From Acidaminococcus fermentans (lineage in GTDB: Bacteria > Bacillota > Negativicutes > Acidaminococcales > Acidaminococcaceae), in contig NZ_VULN01000007.1 in NCBI RefSeq assembly GCF_009696675.1, positions 1-64,000 on the forward strand: a stretch of DNA of 64,000 nucleotides. Direction: 5' to 3'. Below, in pieces: positions 9,456-17,712 of this stretch. The translations under genes were made by a program, and so were the position numbers. The notes below the pieces were generated by a model. It searched no databases, was not told where the DNA came from, and was given only the letters and a program-made list of their open reading frames with translations. How positions within the stretch are numbered: the stretch's first letter is position 1; each line of letters starts with the position of its first letter.

Positions 9456-9545
9456 TTTTTCATTTCGATATCATAAAGCTAGGAAACGCAAAAGACTGAA
9501 TCAGTAGTTTGAAAACGGTTCCGACAGTCATTCGTTTGAACATTG

Positions 9546-9761
9546 ATATGGAAACAGGCAAGCCTGCCTCCATATGAGTGCTCAGGCACTCGAAAAAAAT
9601 CTCTGTTGTCCGAGATGCGCATGAGGACGATGGGATGCATAGACAGTTCTGGATTACCGCAGTGATGCGGTGGGCAGGACTGGAAATGCCCCCACCGTTT
9701 GTTCCCGTGTGCCATTTTGGGCTTACCAGGACCTGTGGGGGACTTTCCCCGCAGGTCTTTT
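9546..9761 (+). ncRNA. Structured leader or small RNA with four consecutive hairpins
   Basis: Four stem-loops follow each other without an intervening gene. ATATGGA/TCCATAT (9546-9575) encloses CAGGC-AA-GCCTG. GAGTGC/GCACTC spans 9576-9591 and ACCGCA/TGCGGT spans 9656-9671. The last is a strong terminator-like stem from 9730 (GACCTG...GGGG) to 9757 (CCCC...CAGGTC) followed by TTTTT. The next gene starts at 9806 with its own ribosome site. This fits either a small RNA or an attenuated leader of the phage early regulator gene. I do not recognise it as a known family. Confidence 0.45.
9730..9761 (+). terminator. Strong terminator or attenuator upstream of early regulator
   Basis: GACCTG-T-GGGG (from 9730) pairs with CCCC-G-CAGGTC (to 9757), followed by five T. 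It lies 45 bases upstream of the sigma-like gene start and could attenuate read-through into the prophage early genes. Confidence 0.75.
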
Positions 9762-9805
9762 TGGCATCCCTTCGTCCTCTGGCACGGACGGAAAGGATGC
9801 CAAAA

Positions 9806-10420
9806 ATGAAAATCAGAGTCAAACACTACAGTTGGGATGAATCGAAAGCACCAGTGGTCACGGTAGTGGAAGTCCCTGAAGGTGACTGTCAGATCATGAT
9901 CGAGCGGGATTACGAACTGAGAAAACAGGCGGCAAAGGAAGGGGAAGAAGTTACCCGGCGCAGTGCCCAGGAAATCATGAACGAAGACTTCAACAAACCC
10001 CTCTACAATGATTGGCACAGGGAGCACCGCAGAAGAAGTGAGTTCCCGAATTATCAGGGAAGGGATGAAGAAGATATCAGCTTGGCGAATCCCATCGAAG
10101 ATGCTCCTGATACCTGCGGTTGTGCAGTTGCTGGGAGCGGATGCAAACGGAATGGAAAGGCAATGCCGGATATGAGTCTTGTGAGCCGGGATGAAGTGGA
10201 ACGGGATCGCGAAGCCAGCGATGAAGAGACCAAGCAAACCATCAGGATCGCATTGGCCAAGAAAACGGAATGGGCAGAAGCTGTCATTGCTGTCTATATC
10301 GATGGAGAATCCGTCCGGGCATATGCTGCCAGAACAGGTGCCAATGAAAACAATATCACCCAGAAGCTGAAGCGAGCAAAGAAAAAATTACAGGAATTTT
10401 TTGGAAACCGTCAGATTTGA
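9806..10420 (+). CDS. Sigma-70 region 4-like phage regulator
   Basis: The 204-aa protein begins MKIRVKHYSWDESKAP at ATG 9806, with GGAAAGG 9 bases upstream; the frame is open further back but that part looks non-coding. The C-terminal 60 residues form a helix-turn-helix like sigma-70 region 4: TEWAEAVIAVYIDGESVRAYAARTG then ENNITQKLKRAKKKL. The middle contains a CGCAVAGSGC pair of cysteines of unknown meaning. This protein type opens the early region of many Firmicutes prophages and probably regulates transcription. The 3' end overlaps the first copy of the GAAACCGTCAGA element. Confidence 0.65.
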   Translation: MKIRVKHYSWDESKAPVVTVVEVPEGDCQIMIERDYELRKQAAKEGEEVTRRSAQEIMNEDFNKPLYNDWHREHRRRSEFPNYQGRDEEDISLANPIEDAPDTCGCAVAGSGCKRNGKAMPDMSLVSRDEVERDREASDEETKQTIRIALAKKTEWAEAVIAVYIDGESVRAYAARTGANENNITQKLKRAKKKLQEFFGNRQI

Positions 10421-10446
10421 CGGGCTCTCCTGGCTAATGAATAGGA
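10404..10446 (+). promoter_or_regulatory. GAAACCGTCAGA-N16-GGCTA element, copy 1
   Basis: GAAACCGTCAGA is at 10404-10415 and GGCTA at 10432-10436, exactly 16 bases apart as in the copies at 55540 and 60076. Only a weak stem (TCCT/AGGA) brackets the GGCTA here. It overlaps the end of the sigma-like gene and precedes the antirepressor start by about 40 bases. It is probably a cis-acting element of phage messages; its function is unknown. Confidence 0.5.
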
Positions 10447-10483
10447 AAACAATTCCAAACTTACTTTCAAGGAGGTCATCAAA

Positions 10484-11281
10484 ATGACTACAACAAAAGA
10501 CTTCATTTATAACGGGATGGATGTGCGGACGGCTGTTTTGAACGGAGAGCCATGGTTCGTGGCCGCCGATGTGTGCCGCATCCTTGGTATTGCCAACCCC
10601 AGCGATGCTCTTTCGAGGCTGGATGACGATGAAAAGAATACCCTAGTTTTAACCGAGGGTATTCCTGGCAATCCGGAAAAACGTGTTGTGAATGAGCCGG
10701 GACTCTACACCCTGATTCTCAGCAGCCGGAAACCTGAAGCCAGGGCATTTAAAAGATGGGTAACACACAAAGTCATTCCTTCTATCCGCCAATCCGGTCT
10801 GTATGCAACGGAAGCTATCCTTGATAATCCGGACCTTGCCATTGCAGTCTTTACTAAGCTCAAGGAAGAACGGAAACGGCGTGAATCCATGGAACTTTTG
10901 GCAGCTGCTCAGAAGCAGCAGATCGCAGAGCTCCAGCCGAAGGCAAGCTACTACGATCTGGTCCTTCAATGCAAAGATCTGGTTCCGACTTCGGTCATTG
11001 CAAAGGATTATGGATGGTCTGCCCGGCATATGAATAACTGGCTCCATGAACACGGAATCCAGTACAAGCAGGGAAAAATATGGCTGCTCTACCAGAAATA
11101 CGCTCCCATGGGGTACACCAGCACCAAGACATACAGTGTTCCCGATAGCTATGGCATTCCCCATAACCGCACTTATATGTACTGGACCCAGAAGGGACGA
11201 CTGTTTATTTATCAGCTGATGACGTCCGAAGGCAACTATCCGCTTATCGAAAAGGGGCGTGGCGACAGTGGAGAAATTTAA
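10484..11281 (+). CDS. Phage antirepressor, BRO-N and KilAC-type
   Basis: This 265-aa protein has an N-terminal BRO-N domain (about 5-105: DVRTAVLNGEPWFVAADVC, LGIANPSDAL, FKRWVTHKVIPSIRQSGLY). A C-terminal KilAC-like DNA-binding region follows (about 150-260: TSVIAKDYGWSARHMNNWL, RLFIYQLM). Antirepressors of this type counter lysogenic repressors and promote phage induction. The AAGGAGGTCATCAAA ribosome site is strong. No repressor gene is visible next to it, which is odd for a complete lysogeny module. The stop codon lies inside the start of the next gene. Confidence 0.88.
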   Translation: MTTTKDFIYNGMDVRTAVLNGEPWFVAADVCRILGIANPSDALSRLDDDEKNTLVLTEGIPGNPEKRVVNEPGLYTLILSSRKPEARAFKRWVTHKVIPSIRQSGLYATEAILDNPDLAIAVFTKLKEERKRRESMELLAAAQKQQIAELQPKASYYDLVLQCKDLVPTSVIAKDYGWSARHMNNWLHEHGIQYKQGKIWLLYQKYAPMGYTSTKTYSVPDSYGIPHNRTYMYWTQKGRLFIYQLMTSEGNYPLIEKGRGDSGEI

Positions 11282-11687
11282 CCAGGAGCATTATCAGGAT
11301 CCTACTCCGCAGAGAGCCCTCAGTGCTGTCGAAGCCCAGCGGAAGGCACTCCGGGCTTACCGGCCTCTCGTATATATCTGTTCCCCGTATTCCGGGGCAA
11401 CGGATAAAAATATCCTGGCAGCAAGGCGGTACTGCCGCTTTGCCTTCGAAGAAGGGTACTTGCCCTTGGCTCCGCATCTCCTCTTTCCTCAGTTCCTGGA
11501 TGACCGGGATCCAAAGGAACGGGAGGCAGGGCTCCATTTCGGCAACATCCTCATGAGTCTTTGCCGGGAAGTGTGGGTATTCGGGGATACCATATCTCCT
11601 GGCATGGATGCGGAGATTCGGCGGGCCAGATGGAAGAACTATCGGCTGAGATTCTTTAACGAAACCCTCGAGGAGGCAGAAAGATGA
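11268..11687 (+). CDS. DUF4406/DUF7768-type nucleotide-processing-like protein
   Basis: This 139-aa protein has the YICSPYSGATDKNILAARRY motif and SLCREVWVFGDTISPGMDAEI, characteristic of the DUF4406/DUF7768 group related to nucleoside 2-deoxyribosyltransferases. It may act on nucleotides during phage replication. GTG 11268, with AAAGGGG about 10 bases upstream, is preferred over GTG 11259. It overlaps the antirepressor by 14 bases and the primase by 4 (ATGA), so this is one tight operon. Activity is inferred from family only. Confidence 0.7.
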   Translation: MEKFNQEHYQDPTPQRALSAVEAQRKALRAYRPLVYICSPYSGATDKNILAARRYCRFAFEEGYLPLAPHLLFPQFLDDRDPKEREAGLHFGNILMSLCREVWVFGDTISPGMDAEIRRARWKNYRLRFFNETLEEAER

Positions 11688-13972
11688 GATTTACGATTTA
11701 CACGGCTGACTGTACCGGCAACGAACGAAATGCCATATATCCTAATAAAGCAGTCATCACAAGCAGCAGGGAACTGGGGACGGCTGCTGCTTTCGACCAC
11801 GTTTGTGCGGCCTATAAGGACAACTACCGGAGCCGGGATAACTTCCTGGCTTCCGATGTGGCGGTGATGGACTGCGACAACGACCATACGGAAAATCCGA
11901 AGGAGTGGGTGACGGGAGAAAAGCTCCTTGCCATGCTGCCAAACGTGGCTGTGGCCATCGTCCCGTCCCGGAATAGTGGGAAAGCCAAGGAAGGCCGGAA
12001 AGCCCGGCCCCGGTTCCATGCGTATTTTCCCATCACCGAAGTGCAGGACGAAAAAGCCTATACGGCCCTGAAGCAGGGGATCCGGGAAGAGTTTCCCTTC
12101 TTCGACGCCCAGGCTCTGGATGCAGCCCGGTTCCTGTATGGCACGGAAGTGGTGCCGGAAGCTATCTTATGGCAGGAAGGGAAGCAAACCATCACGGATT
12201 TTCTGGCCGGCCTGGGACCTTTGGAACCCGACCAGACGGAACCTCCCTTCTATACCGGGAGTTCTATCCCGGAAGGCAACCGGAACAACACCATGTCCCA
12301 CTTTGCCGGCCGGGTGCTGAAGCGGTATGGGGATACGGAAAAAGCCTACGAAGCCTACCTGCAGCGGGCTGAGAATTGCGAACCGCGGCTTCCGGAAAAA
12401 GAGCTGGACACCATCTGGAAAAGTGCCCTGAAGTTCTTCCGGAACAAAATCCAGCAAAGCGAGGGGTATGTGCCCCCGGATGAATACAACAAAGCTGTTG
12501 GCCACCCGTCCCTCCAGCCGGATGACTTCTCGGATATCGGGGAAGCCAAAGTCCTGGCCCGGACCTGTATGGGACGCCTTCGGTACACCAGTGCTACGAA
12601 GTACATCGCCTACGTGGGTAATCACTGGGATGAAGATGAACATAAGCCTCTGGGCGTCATCGAGGACTTTATGGATGACCAGCTGGCAGACGCAGAAGAA
12701 AAGATCCGCCAGGCAGAAGATGACCTGACCGCCATCGGGATCTCCCGGGAAGACGTGAAGTCCAGAAGCAAGACCCTGGCCAACCAGATTCCCGGGGAAA
12801 AAGGCCATTTGCTGACGGCACTTCTCAGCGCGGATGCTTACAAGAAATTCGTCATGAAAAACCGGAACTACAAGAACATCCTCAATGTCCAGAATGCCGC
12901 CACCCCCATGCTGGCCCTGGATGTTTCCGAGCTGGACTATGATCCGGAACTTTTGAACACCCCGGAAGCCACCTACGACCTTTCCAAAGGGATGCATGGA
13001 AAACGGCCCCATGACCCGGATGACATGATCACCAAAGTCACCGCCTGCTCTCCCGGAACCCAGGGAGGAAACATGTGGCAGGAAAGCCTGGACCTGTTCT
13101 TCTGCAAGGACCAGGAGCTGATCCGGTACGTGCAGCAGATCGTGGGGATGGCCGCAGTGGGCCGAGTCTATGCCGAACAGATGATTATCGCCTATGGCGG
13201 CGGGGCCAACGGGAAATCCACCTTCTGGAACACCATCGCCAGGGTGCTGGGGTTGTATTCCGGCAAGATTTCCGCCGAGACCATGACCATGAACTGCCGG
13301 CGAAACGTAAAACCGGAAATTGCAGAACTGAAAGGGAAGCGGCTGATCATCGCTTCCGAACTGGAAGAAGGCCAGCGGCTCAATACGGGGATGGTGAAGC
13401 AGATCTGTTCTGTGGACCCCATCGAAGCGGAGAAGAAGTTCAAGACTCCCTTCCATTTCGTCCCCTCCCACACACTGGTCCTTTACACCAACCACCTGCC
13501 GAAAGTGGCCGCCAACGATGACGGCACCTGGCGGAGGCTGATTATCATTCCCTTCAACGCCAGGATTACTCGGAAAAACGACATCAAGAACTATTCGGAC
13601 TACCTGTTCGAACAAGCCGGGCCGGCCATTTTGAAGTGGGTCATTGAAGGCGCGGAAGCTGCCATCCGGAAGAAGTTCAAGATTGAGGAACCGGAAGCCG
13701 TGCGGAAAGCAGTAGAGAAATACCGGGAGGACAACGATTGGCTGGGACAATTCCTGGACGCCCATTGTGACGTGGATCCCTCCTTCACGGAGAAGTCGGG
13801 GGATTTGTACCAGCAGTACCGGATCGTCTGTATGCAGACGGGTGAATACACTAGAAGCACTTCGGATTTCTATGGGAATCTGGAGAAGGCGGGGTTCTTC
13901 CGTCACAAGACGAAGAAAGGAATCGTTGTTCACGGGCTGCGGTTGAAAGAAGGACAGGATTTTCTGGACTAA
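11684..13972 (+). CDS. Phage/plasmid primase-helicase, D5/P4 (VapE-like) family
   Basis: This 762-aa replication protein fuses an N-terminal primase-polymerase region with a superfamily 3 helicase. The N-terminal part (about 1-260) has the AEP-like acidic pair in VAVMDCDND and the later block PRFHAYFPI. The C-terminal ATPase carries Walker A GGGANGKST at 505-513, preceded by MIIAYG, with downstream LKGKRLIIASELEEGQ (Walker B-like) and LVLYTNHLPKV. It would unwind and prime phage DNA. It overlaps the previous gene by 4 bases and is followed by three tandem hairpin-bounded repeats, the most likely replication origin region. Confidence 0.9.
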   Translation: MRFTIYTADCTGNERNAIYPNKAVITSSRELGTAAAFDHVCAAYKDNYRSRDNFLASDVAVMDCDNDHTENPKEWVTGEKLLAMLPNVAVAIVPSRNSGKAKEGRKARPRFHAYFPITEVQDEKAYTALKQGIREEFPFFDAQALDAARFLYGTEVVPEAILWQEGKQTITDFLAGLGPLEPDQTEPPFYTGSSIPEGNRNNTMSHFAGRVLKRYGDTEKAYEAYLQRAENCEPRLPEKELDTIWKSALKFFRNKIQQSEGYVPPDEYNKAVGHPSLQPDDFSDIGEAKVLARTCMGRLRYTSATKYIAYVGNHWDEDEHKPLGVIEDFMDDQLADAEEKIRQAEDDLTAIGISREDVKSRSKTLANQIPGEKGHLLTALLSADAYKKFVMKNRNYKNILNVQNAATPMLALDVSELDYDPELLNTPEATYDLSKGMHGKRPHDPDDMITKVTACSPGTQGGNMWQESLDLFFCKDQELIRYVQQIVGMAAVGRVYAEQMIIAYGGGANGKSTFWNTIARVLGLYSGKISAETMTMNCRRNVKPEIAELKGKRLIIASELEEGQRLNTGMVKQICSVDPIEAEKKFKTPFHFVPSHTLVLYTNHLPKVAANDDGTWRRLIIIPFNARITRKNDIKNYSDYLFEQAGPAILKWVIEGAEAAIRKKFKIEEPEAVRKAVEKYREDNDWLGQFLDAHCDVDPSFTEKSGDLYQQYRIVCMQTGEYTRSTSDFYGNLEKAGFFRHKTKKGIVVHGLRLKEGQDFLD

Positions 13973-13974
13973 AA

Positions 13975-14072
13975 GGTGCAGGTGGGTGCAGGTCTACTAC
14001 TGACAGTCCTAAAGAAGAATTTTTTAAGAAGTTCTATATAAAGGTATGTTGAAGACCTTCACCACCTGCACC
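13975..14072 (+). repeat. Hairpin-bounded repeat 1 of 3
   Basis: This 98-base unit begins GGTGCAGGTGGGTGCAGG and ends with the near-complement CACCACCTGCACC. Between them is a core AGTCCTAAAGAAGA, a T-run, TCTATATAA and GGTATGTT. The 5' arm itself contains GGTGCAGG twice, like an iteron. It starts 2 bases after the primase stop. Confidence 0.85.
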
Positions 14073-14099
14073 CCATGGGATTAATGGAAAAATCTAAAA

Positions 14100-14197
14100 G
14101 GTGCAGGTGGGTGCAGGTCTACTACTGACAGTCCTAAAGAAGAATTTTTAAAAGAGTTCTATATAAAGGTATGTTAGAGACCTTCACCACCTGCACC
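14100..14197 (+). repeat. Hairpin-bounded repeat 2 of 3
   Basis: This is an almost identical 98-base copy of repeat 1, differing mainly around the T-run and just before the closing arm (TTAGAGACC instead of TTGAAGACC). Both arms are the same as in repeat 1. Confidence 0.85.
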
Positions 14198-14206
14198 TTA
14201 TGAAAA

Positions 14207-14300
14207 GTGACAGTAGTGACACTCTCACCTGAAAGTCCTAAAGAAGATTTTAAAAAAGGATCTATAGAGAGGGTATGTTGAAGAGTGTCACCACCGTCAC
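14207..14300 (+). repeat. Hairpin-bounded repeat 3 of 3, with covarying arms
   Basis: This 94-base copy keeps the core AGTCCTAAAGAAGA...TCTATA...GGTATGTT. Its arms have changed together: it opens GTGACAGTAGTGACACTCT and closes AGAGTGTCACCACCGTCAC, so pairing is preserved with different bases. The conserved pairing implies selection on structure. It ends 24 bases before the next gene. Confidence 0.8.
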
Positions 14301-14324
14301 TCCCATACTGAAGGAGGAAAAGCG

Positions 14325-14648
14325 ATGATCAACAAGAAAGAACGGACGATTGAACTGTACAAACTGGTGGGAGCCGAAATGCGGCTGTTCCGGACATTGG
14401 GTGGAAATCTTGCCATCCACATGTCTCAGGTCCTTTTGTCTACGGATACGGACAAATTCATGCGGGTCCTGCAAAAGATTGATGAAGTGCGGTCCCGGGC
14501 GGAAGACAATATGTTCCATGACCATCCGGAAGTCAGCAATGACTATCTGAATGTGTTTTACGGAGACCTGAAGCATGAACCCAGAACCCCGGTGGATGCG
14601 GAAGTGATGGCAAAGGCAAAGGAGGCAGCAGATGTCCTTTTTAAATGA
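14325..14648 (+). CDS. Small phage protein of unknown function
   Basis: This 107-aa acidic, helical protein (MINKKERTIELYKLVGAEM...) follows the repeat cluster and has a GAAGGAGG ribosome site. Its 3' end overlaps the VRR-NUC gene by 17 bases. I do not recognise a domain. Position between primase and nuclease genes is typical of accessory phage replication proteins; no function can be assigned. Confidence 0.7.
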   Translation: MINKKERTIELYKLVGAEMRLFRTLGGNLAIHMSQVLLSTDTDKFMRVLQKIDEVRSRAEDNMFHDHPEVSNDYLNVFYGDLKHEPRTPVDAEVMAKAKEAADVLFK

Positions 14649-14934
14649 GAAACAAGTAGAACTGAAGCTGGTGACGGAAACGAGGAAGAAAGGCGGACTG
14701 GCTGTGAAGTTCGTTTCCCCTTCCTTTTCCGGCATGCCGGACCGGCTGGTCCTTCTTCCTGGTGGGAAGCTGGCCTTTGTGGAAGTGAAGGCACCGGGGA
14801 AGAAACCACGGGTTCTGCAGGTGAAAAGGCACGAAAAGCTTCGGGAGCTGGGGTTCCGGGTGTTCGTCCTGGATGCCCTGGAAGATATCCCCGGGCTGCT
14901 GCAGACCATCGCGGAAGGAGGTGATGCCCAATGA
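14632..14934 (+). CDS. VRR-NUC domain nuclease
   Basis: This 100-residue protein is a stand-alone VRR-NUC domain, a PD-(D/E)XK nuclease common in phage replication regions. The catalytic pattern is visible as GMPDRLVLLPGGKLAFVEVK, with Asp, then Glu-x-Lys, followed by VLQVKRHEKLRELGFRV. It probably cuts structured DNA such as junctions during replication or packaging. ATG 14632 has AAAGGAGG upstream. It overlaps the next gene by 4 bases (ATGA). Confidence 0.88.
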   Translation: MSFLNEKQVELKLVTETRKKGGLAVKFVSPSFSGMPDRLVLLPGGKLAFVEVKAPGKKPRVLQVKRHEKLRELGFRVFVLDALEDIPGLLQTIAEGGDAQ

Positions 14935-16285
14935 AGTTCATACCCCATGCATACCAGACATATGCCATCGAGTACATCAAGACCCACCCGGTGACGGCTC
15001 TCCTGCTGGATATGGGCTTAGGTTCGGCAAAACGGTGACGACCTTGACGGCTATTCGGGATTTGATGTATGACTCCTTTGAAGTCCACCGGGTTTTGATC
15101 GTGGCCCCCCTCAGAGTAGCGAGAGATACTTGGCCGGAAGAACTCCGGAAATGGGACCACCTGAAGGAGCTCACCTGCAGCGTTGTCGTGGGGTCCGTGA
15201 CGGAACGGCGGCAGGCCCTCCAGAAACCTGCGGATCTATACATCGTGAACCGGGAGAACCTGGTGTGGCTTTGCAAGAACTGCCGGCTGGATTTTGATAT
15301 GGTGGTCCTGGACGAACTGTCTTCTTTCAAGAACCAGCAGGCCCAGCGGTTCAAAGCCATGAAGGCCCTGCGGCCCAAGGTGAAACGGATCGTGGGCCTC
15401 ACGGGGACTCCCAGCGGCAACGGCCTTATGGACCTGTGGGCGGAGTTCCGGCTCCTGGACATGGGAGAGCGTCTGGGGAGATACATCAGCCAGTACCGGA
15501 ATACCTACTTCCAGCCGGACAAACGGAACGGGATGGTGGTGTTTTCCTACAAGCCCCTGCCGGGAGCAGAGGACGCCATCTACCGGAAAATTTCGGACAT
15601 CACCGTATCCATGAAGGCCACAGACTATCTGCAGATGCCGGATTTGGTACGTGTGAAAACCGAGGTCAATCTTTCGGACTCGGAGCGGAAGCGGTATAAT
15701 GACTTCAAAAAGTCTCTCGTGCTGGAACTGCCGGGAGGCGAGGTGACGGCAGCCAATGCGGCCTCCCTTACGCTGAAGCTGACCCAAATGGCCAACGGAG
15801 CCATCTACACCGATGACGGAAAGACCATCCATCTCCATGACCGAAAGCTTGATGCCCTGGAAGACATGGTGGAAAGCGCCAATGACCGGCCGGTCCTTGT
15901 GGCCTACTGGTTCCGGCACGACCGGGAACGGATCTGTCAGAGGATGGAAGCCAGGGAACTGAAGGAGAGCAGGGACTTTGCCGACTGGAACGCCGGGAAG
16001 ATCCCGGTGGCCCTGATCCATCCGGCTTCTGCCGGGCACGGCCTCAACCTGCAGCAGGGCGGGTCCATCCTGATCTGGTTCGGGCTCACCTGGAGTTTGG
16101 AACTCTACCAGCAGACGGTGGCCCGGCTCTGGCGGCAGGGACAAACCAGCCGGACGGTGATCGTCCAGCACATTGTGACGAAAGGCACCATGGACGAACG
16201 GATCCTGAAGGCCCTGGAGAAGAAAGACAGTTCCCAGGCGGATCTCATTGAAGCCGTCAAAGCGGATTTGGAGGGAAAAGCATGA
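14931..16285 (+). pseudogene. SNF2-family DEAD-like helicase, frameshifted in Walker A
   Basis: The natural start, ATG 14931 (MKFIPHAYQTYAIEYIK...), runs in frame only to TGA 15036-15038. The rest of the helicase continues in the -1 frame through LRVARDTWPEEL, the DEAH-like VVLDELSSFKN, GLTGTPSGNGLMDLW and SAGHGLNLQQGG to 16285. The break falls inside the ATP-binding loop at GGCTTAGGTTCGGCAAAACG. One extra G would give GLGSGKT, and deleting five bases would give the usual MGLGKT. The remainder is undamaged, so the change is recent, a sequencing error, or bypassed. It overlaps both neighbours by 4 bases, as an intact phage gene would. If read through, it would be a cytoplasmic DNA translocase in phage replication. 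Confidence 0.75.
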
Positions 16286-16734
16286 ACGCGAAAGAGTACT
16301 TGCAACAGGGATTCTACCTGGATAAGAAAATAGAGAGCAATCTTCGGGAAGTGGCCGAGCTCCGGCATCTTTGCCTGGGCATCTCAGCAGCCGGGCTGGA
16401 AGAAAGCCACAACCCCAACCGGCCCACGGAAGCCCCCTTCGTCCGGACCATCGAGAAGATCTGGGAGCGGGAGCAGGAAATCAACCGGGAAGTGGACCGG
16501 CTGGTGGACCTGAAGTATGAGATTGGCCAGGTCATCGACCGGGTGGAAGACGAAGCCCAGCGGCTGGTCCTCCGGGACCGGTACATCCACTTCGATGCCT
16601 GGGAGGACATTGCCCGGAGCATGGGCAAAGGGATCCGGTGGATCTACGCCGTCCACAGTGATGGGGTGGCGGCCGTTGAAAAAATTTTGGAGGAGCGCAG
16701 TACATTGCAGGAAAATGCAGTAGATACACACTAG
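16282..16734 (+). CDS. DUF1492/ArpU-like late transcription regulator
   Basis: This 150-aa protein has a long helical N-terminal half (EYLQQGFYLDKKIESNLREV) and a sigma-70 region 4-like HTH at the end (RDRYIHFDAWEDIARSMGKG, then AVHSDGVAAVEKIL). Such proteins (DUF1492/ArpU) typically close the early region and activate late genes. It overlaps the helicase stop (ATGA) and is followed by a strong terminator. This matches its usual place just before the packaging genes. Confidence 0.8.
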   Translation: MNAKEYLQQGFYLDKKIESNLREVAELRHLCLGISAAGLEESHNPNRPTEAPFVRTIEKIWEREQEINREVDRLVDLKYEIGQVIDRVEDEAQRLVLRDRYIHFDAWEDIARSMGKGIRWIYAVHSDGVAAVEKILEERSTLQENAVDTH

Positions 16735-16788
16735 AATTCAATAGACCCTTCGTGGTATGATAGACTCACGAGAAAAGGAAATAAAGTG

Positions 16789-16828
16789 AAGCCTTGCAGG
16801 ATGTAAGAATCCTACAAGGCTTTTTTTA
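16789..16828 (+). terminator. Rho-independent terminator ending the early operon
   Basis: GCCTTG-CA-GGAT pairs with ATCC-TA-CAAGGC (stem 16791-16820), followed by seven T. It also faces the 3' end of the minus-strand gene at 16844. Confidence 0.9.
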
Positions 16829-16843
16829 TGTACGATATGAGGA

Positions 16844-17239
16844 TTAATCCTTTTTTGTGGGAGCAGAACTTTTGTACAGCTGATTTAGAACAAGCAGGAA
16901 CCATTCTATTTCTTCCGGAAGAGTTTCTTCCAGACTCGCTCCAGCCCAGTACGTCAAATATCTCCATTTGGAGTACAAGCCGGACCCAAGGGTTTCCCAG
17001 TTATAGACGTGACTGATAAGGTCATGTAGCGCTTGCCCGGAATGAGCTGTTTTCTCCTGCTCTAAACGATTTCTAAATTTTATCCCGGTATCCATTTCAA
17101 AACCAAGGAATTTACATTCCCGACCAAACCAGGATTCAAAATCATGATAGAAAAAGTGGGAGGGTTCGGCTTTGTTACATTGGAATCGGTGCATCCAGAT
17201 TTCTGCAAACAAATGGATTGCTTCTCGACTGGCTAACAT
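16844..17239 (-). CDS. Unknown protein on opposite strand, probable phage cargo
   Basis: This 131-aa protein is one of only three minus-strand genes in the prophage. The ATG at 17239 (complement) has an AGAAGGTGG ribosome site; an in-frame GTG lies 9 bases earlier. It is rich in Trp, Phe and His (MHRFQCNKAEPSHFFYHDFESWF, GLYSKWRYLTYWAG) with no recognised domain, signal or membrane segment. It is more AT-rich than its neighbours and is wedged between the early terminator and HNH gene, as expected of a lysogenically expressed cargo gene. A superinfection-exclusion or toxin role is speculation. Confidence 0.6.
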   Translation of the reverse strand: MLASREAIHLFAEIWMHRFQCNKAEPSHFFYHDFESWFGRECKFLGFEMDTGIKFRNRLEQEKTAHSGQALHDLISHVYNWETLGSGLYSKWRYLTYWAGASLEETLPEEIEWFLLVLNQLYKSSAPTKKD

Positions 17240-17316
17240 GGATACCACCTTCTAATCTCTTTTGTTTTTTATTTTATCATGGCATCCACGACCAAACAAG
17301 AATAAACGGAAGGGAG

Positions 17317-17712
17317 ATGGCAGCTGTGCCGAGAAAACCGAAACGCCCCTGTTCTTATCCAGGCTGCCCGAACCTGACGGATGGTCGGTACTGTGAGAAG
17401 CATCAGAAGATCATCGCCAAGCGGTACGAAAAGTATGAACGCAGTCCTGTGAGTAAAAAACGGTACGGCCGGACCTGGAAGAAGATCCGAGATGCTTACG
17501 TAGCCAGCCATCCTCTTTGCGAACTGTGTCTGAAGCATGGCCGGTATGTGGTGGCGGAAGAAGTTCACCATAAGAAACCGCTGGCGGAAGGCGGCACCCA
17601 TGCCTGGAACAACCTGATTGCCCTATGCAAAGCCTGTCACGCAAGGATTCATGCCCAAAGAGGAGATCGATGGCACCAAAAAGTCACAAGAAAAAGCGGA
17701 CTATCAGAATGA
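17317..17712 (+). CDS. HNH endonuclease
   Basis: This 131-aa HNH nuclease starts with a CSYPGCPNLTDGRYCEKH zinc-knuckle segment. The HNH core follows: CELCLKHGRYVVAEEVHHKKPLAEGG, then NLIALCKACHARIH, with the catalytic His pair in EVHH and metal-binding Cys pairs. HNH genes beside P27-type small terminases assist cos-site cleavage in HK97-like phages, and that placement is seen here. ATG 17317 and GTG 17326 are both possible; the latter has better spacing to GGAAGGGAG. Confidence 0.87.
   Translation: MAAVPRKPKRPCSYPGCPNLTDGRYCEKHQKIIAKRYEKYERSPVSKKRYGRTWKKIRDAYVASHPLCELCLKHGRYVVAEEVHHKKPLAEGGTHAWNNLIALCKACHARIHAQRGDRWHQKVTRKSGLSE

Noticed and set aside
12167-13933. 588-residue open frame on the minus strand opposite the primase
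   Set aside because: It is a shadow of a GC-rich gene with strong third-position bias; it has no ribosome site and no recognisable family.
15018-15040. Programmed -1 frameshift to rescue the helicase
   Set aside because: The slip site GCA-AAA-C lacks a classical heptamer, and the resulting loop (GLGSAKT) is not a good Walker A; a simple indel is more likely.
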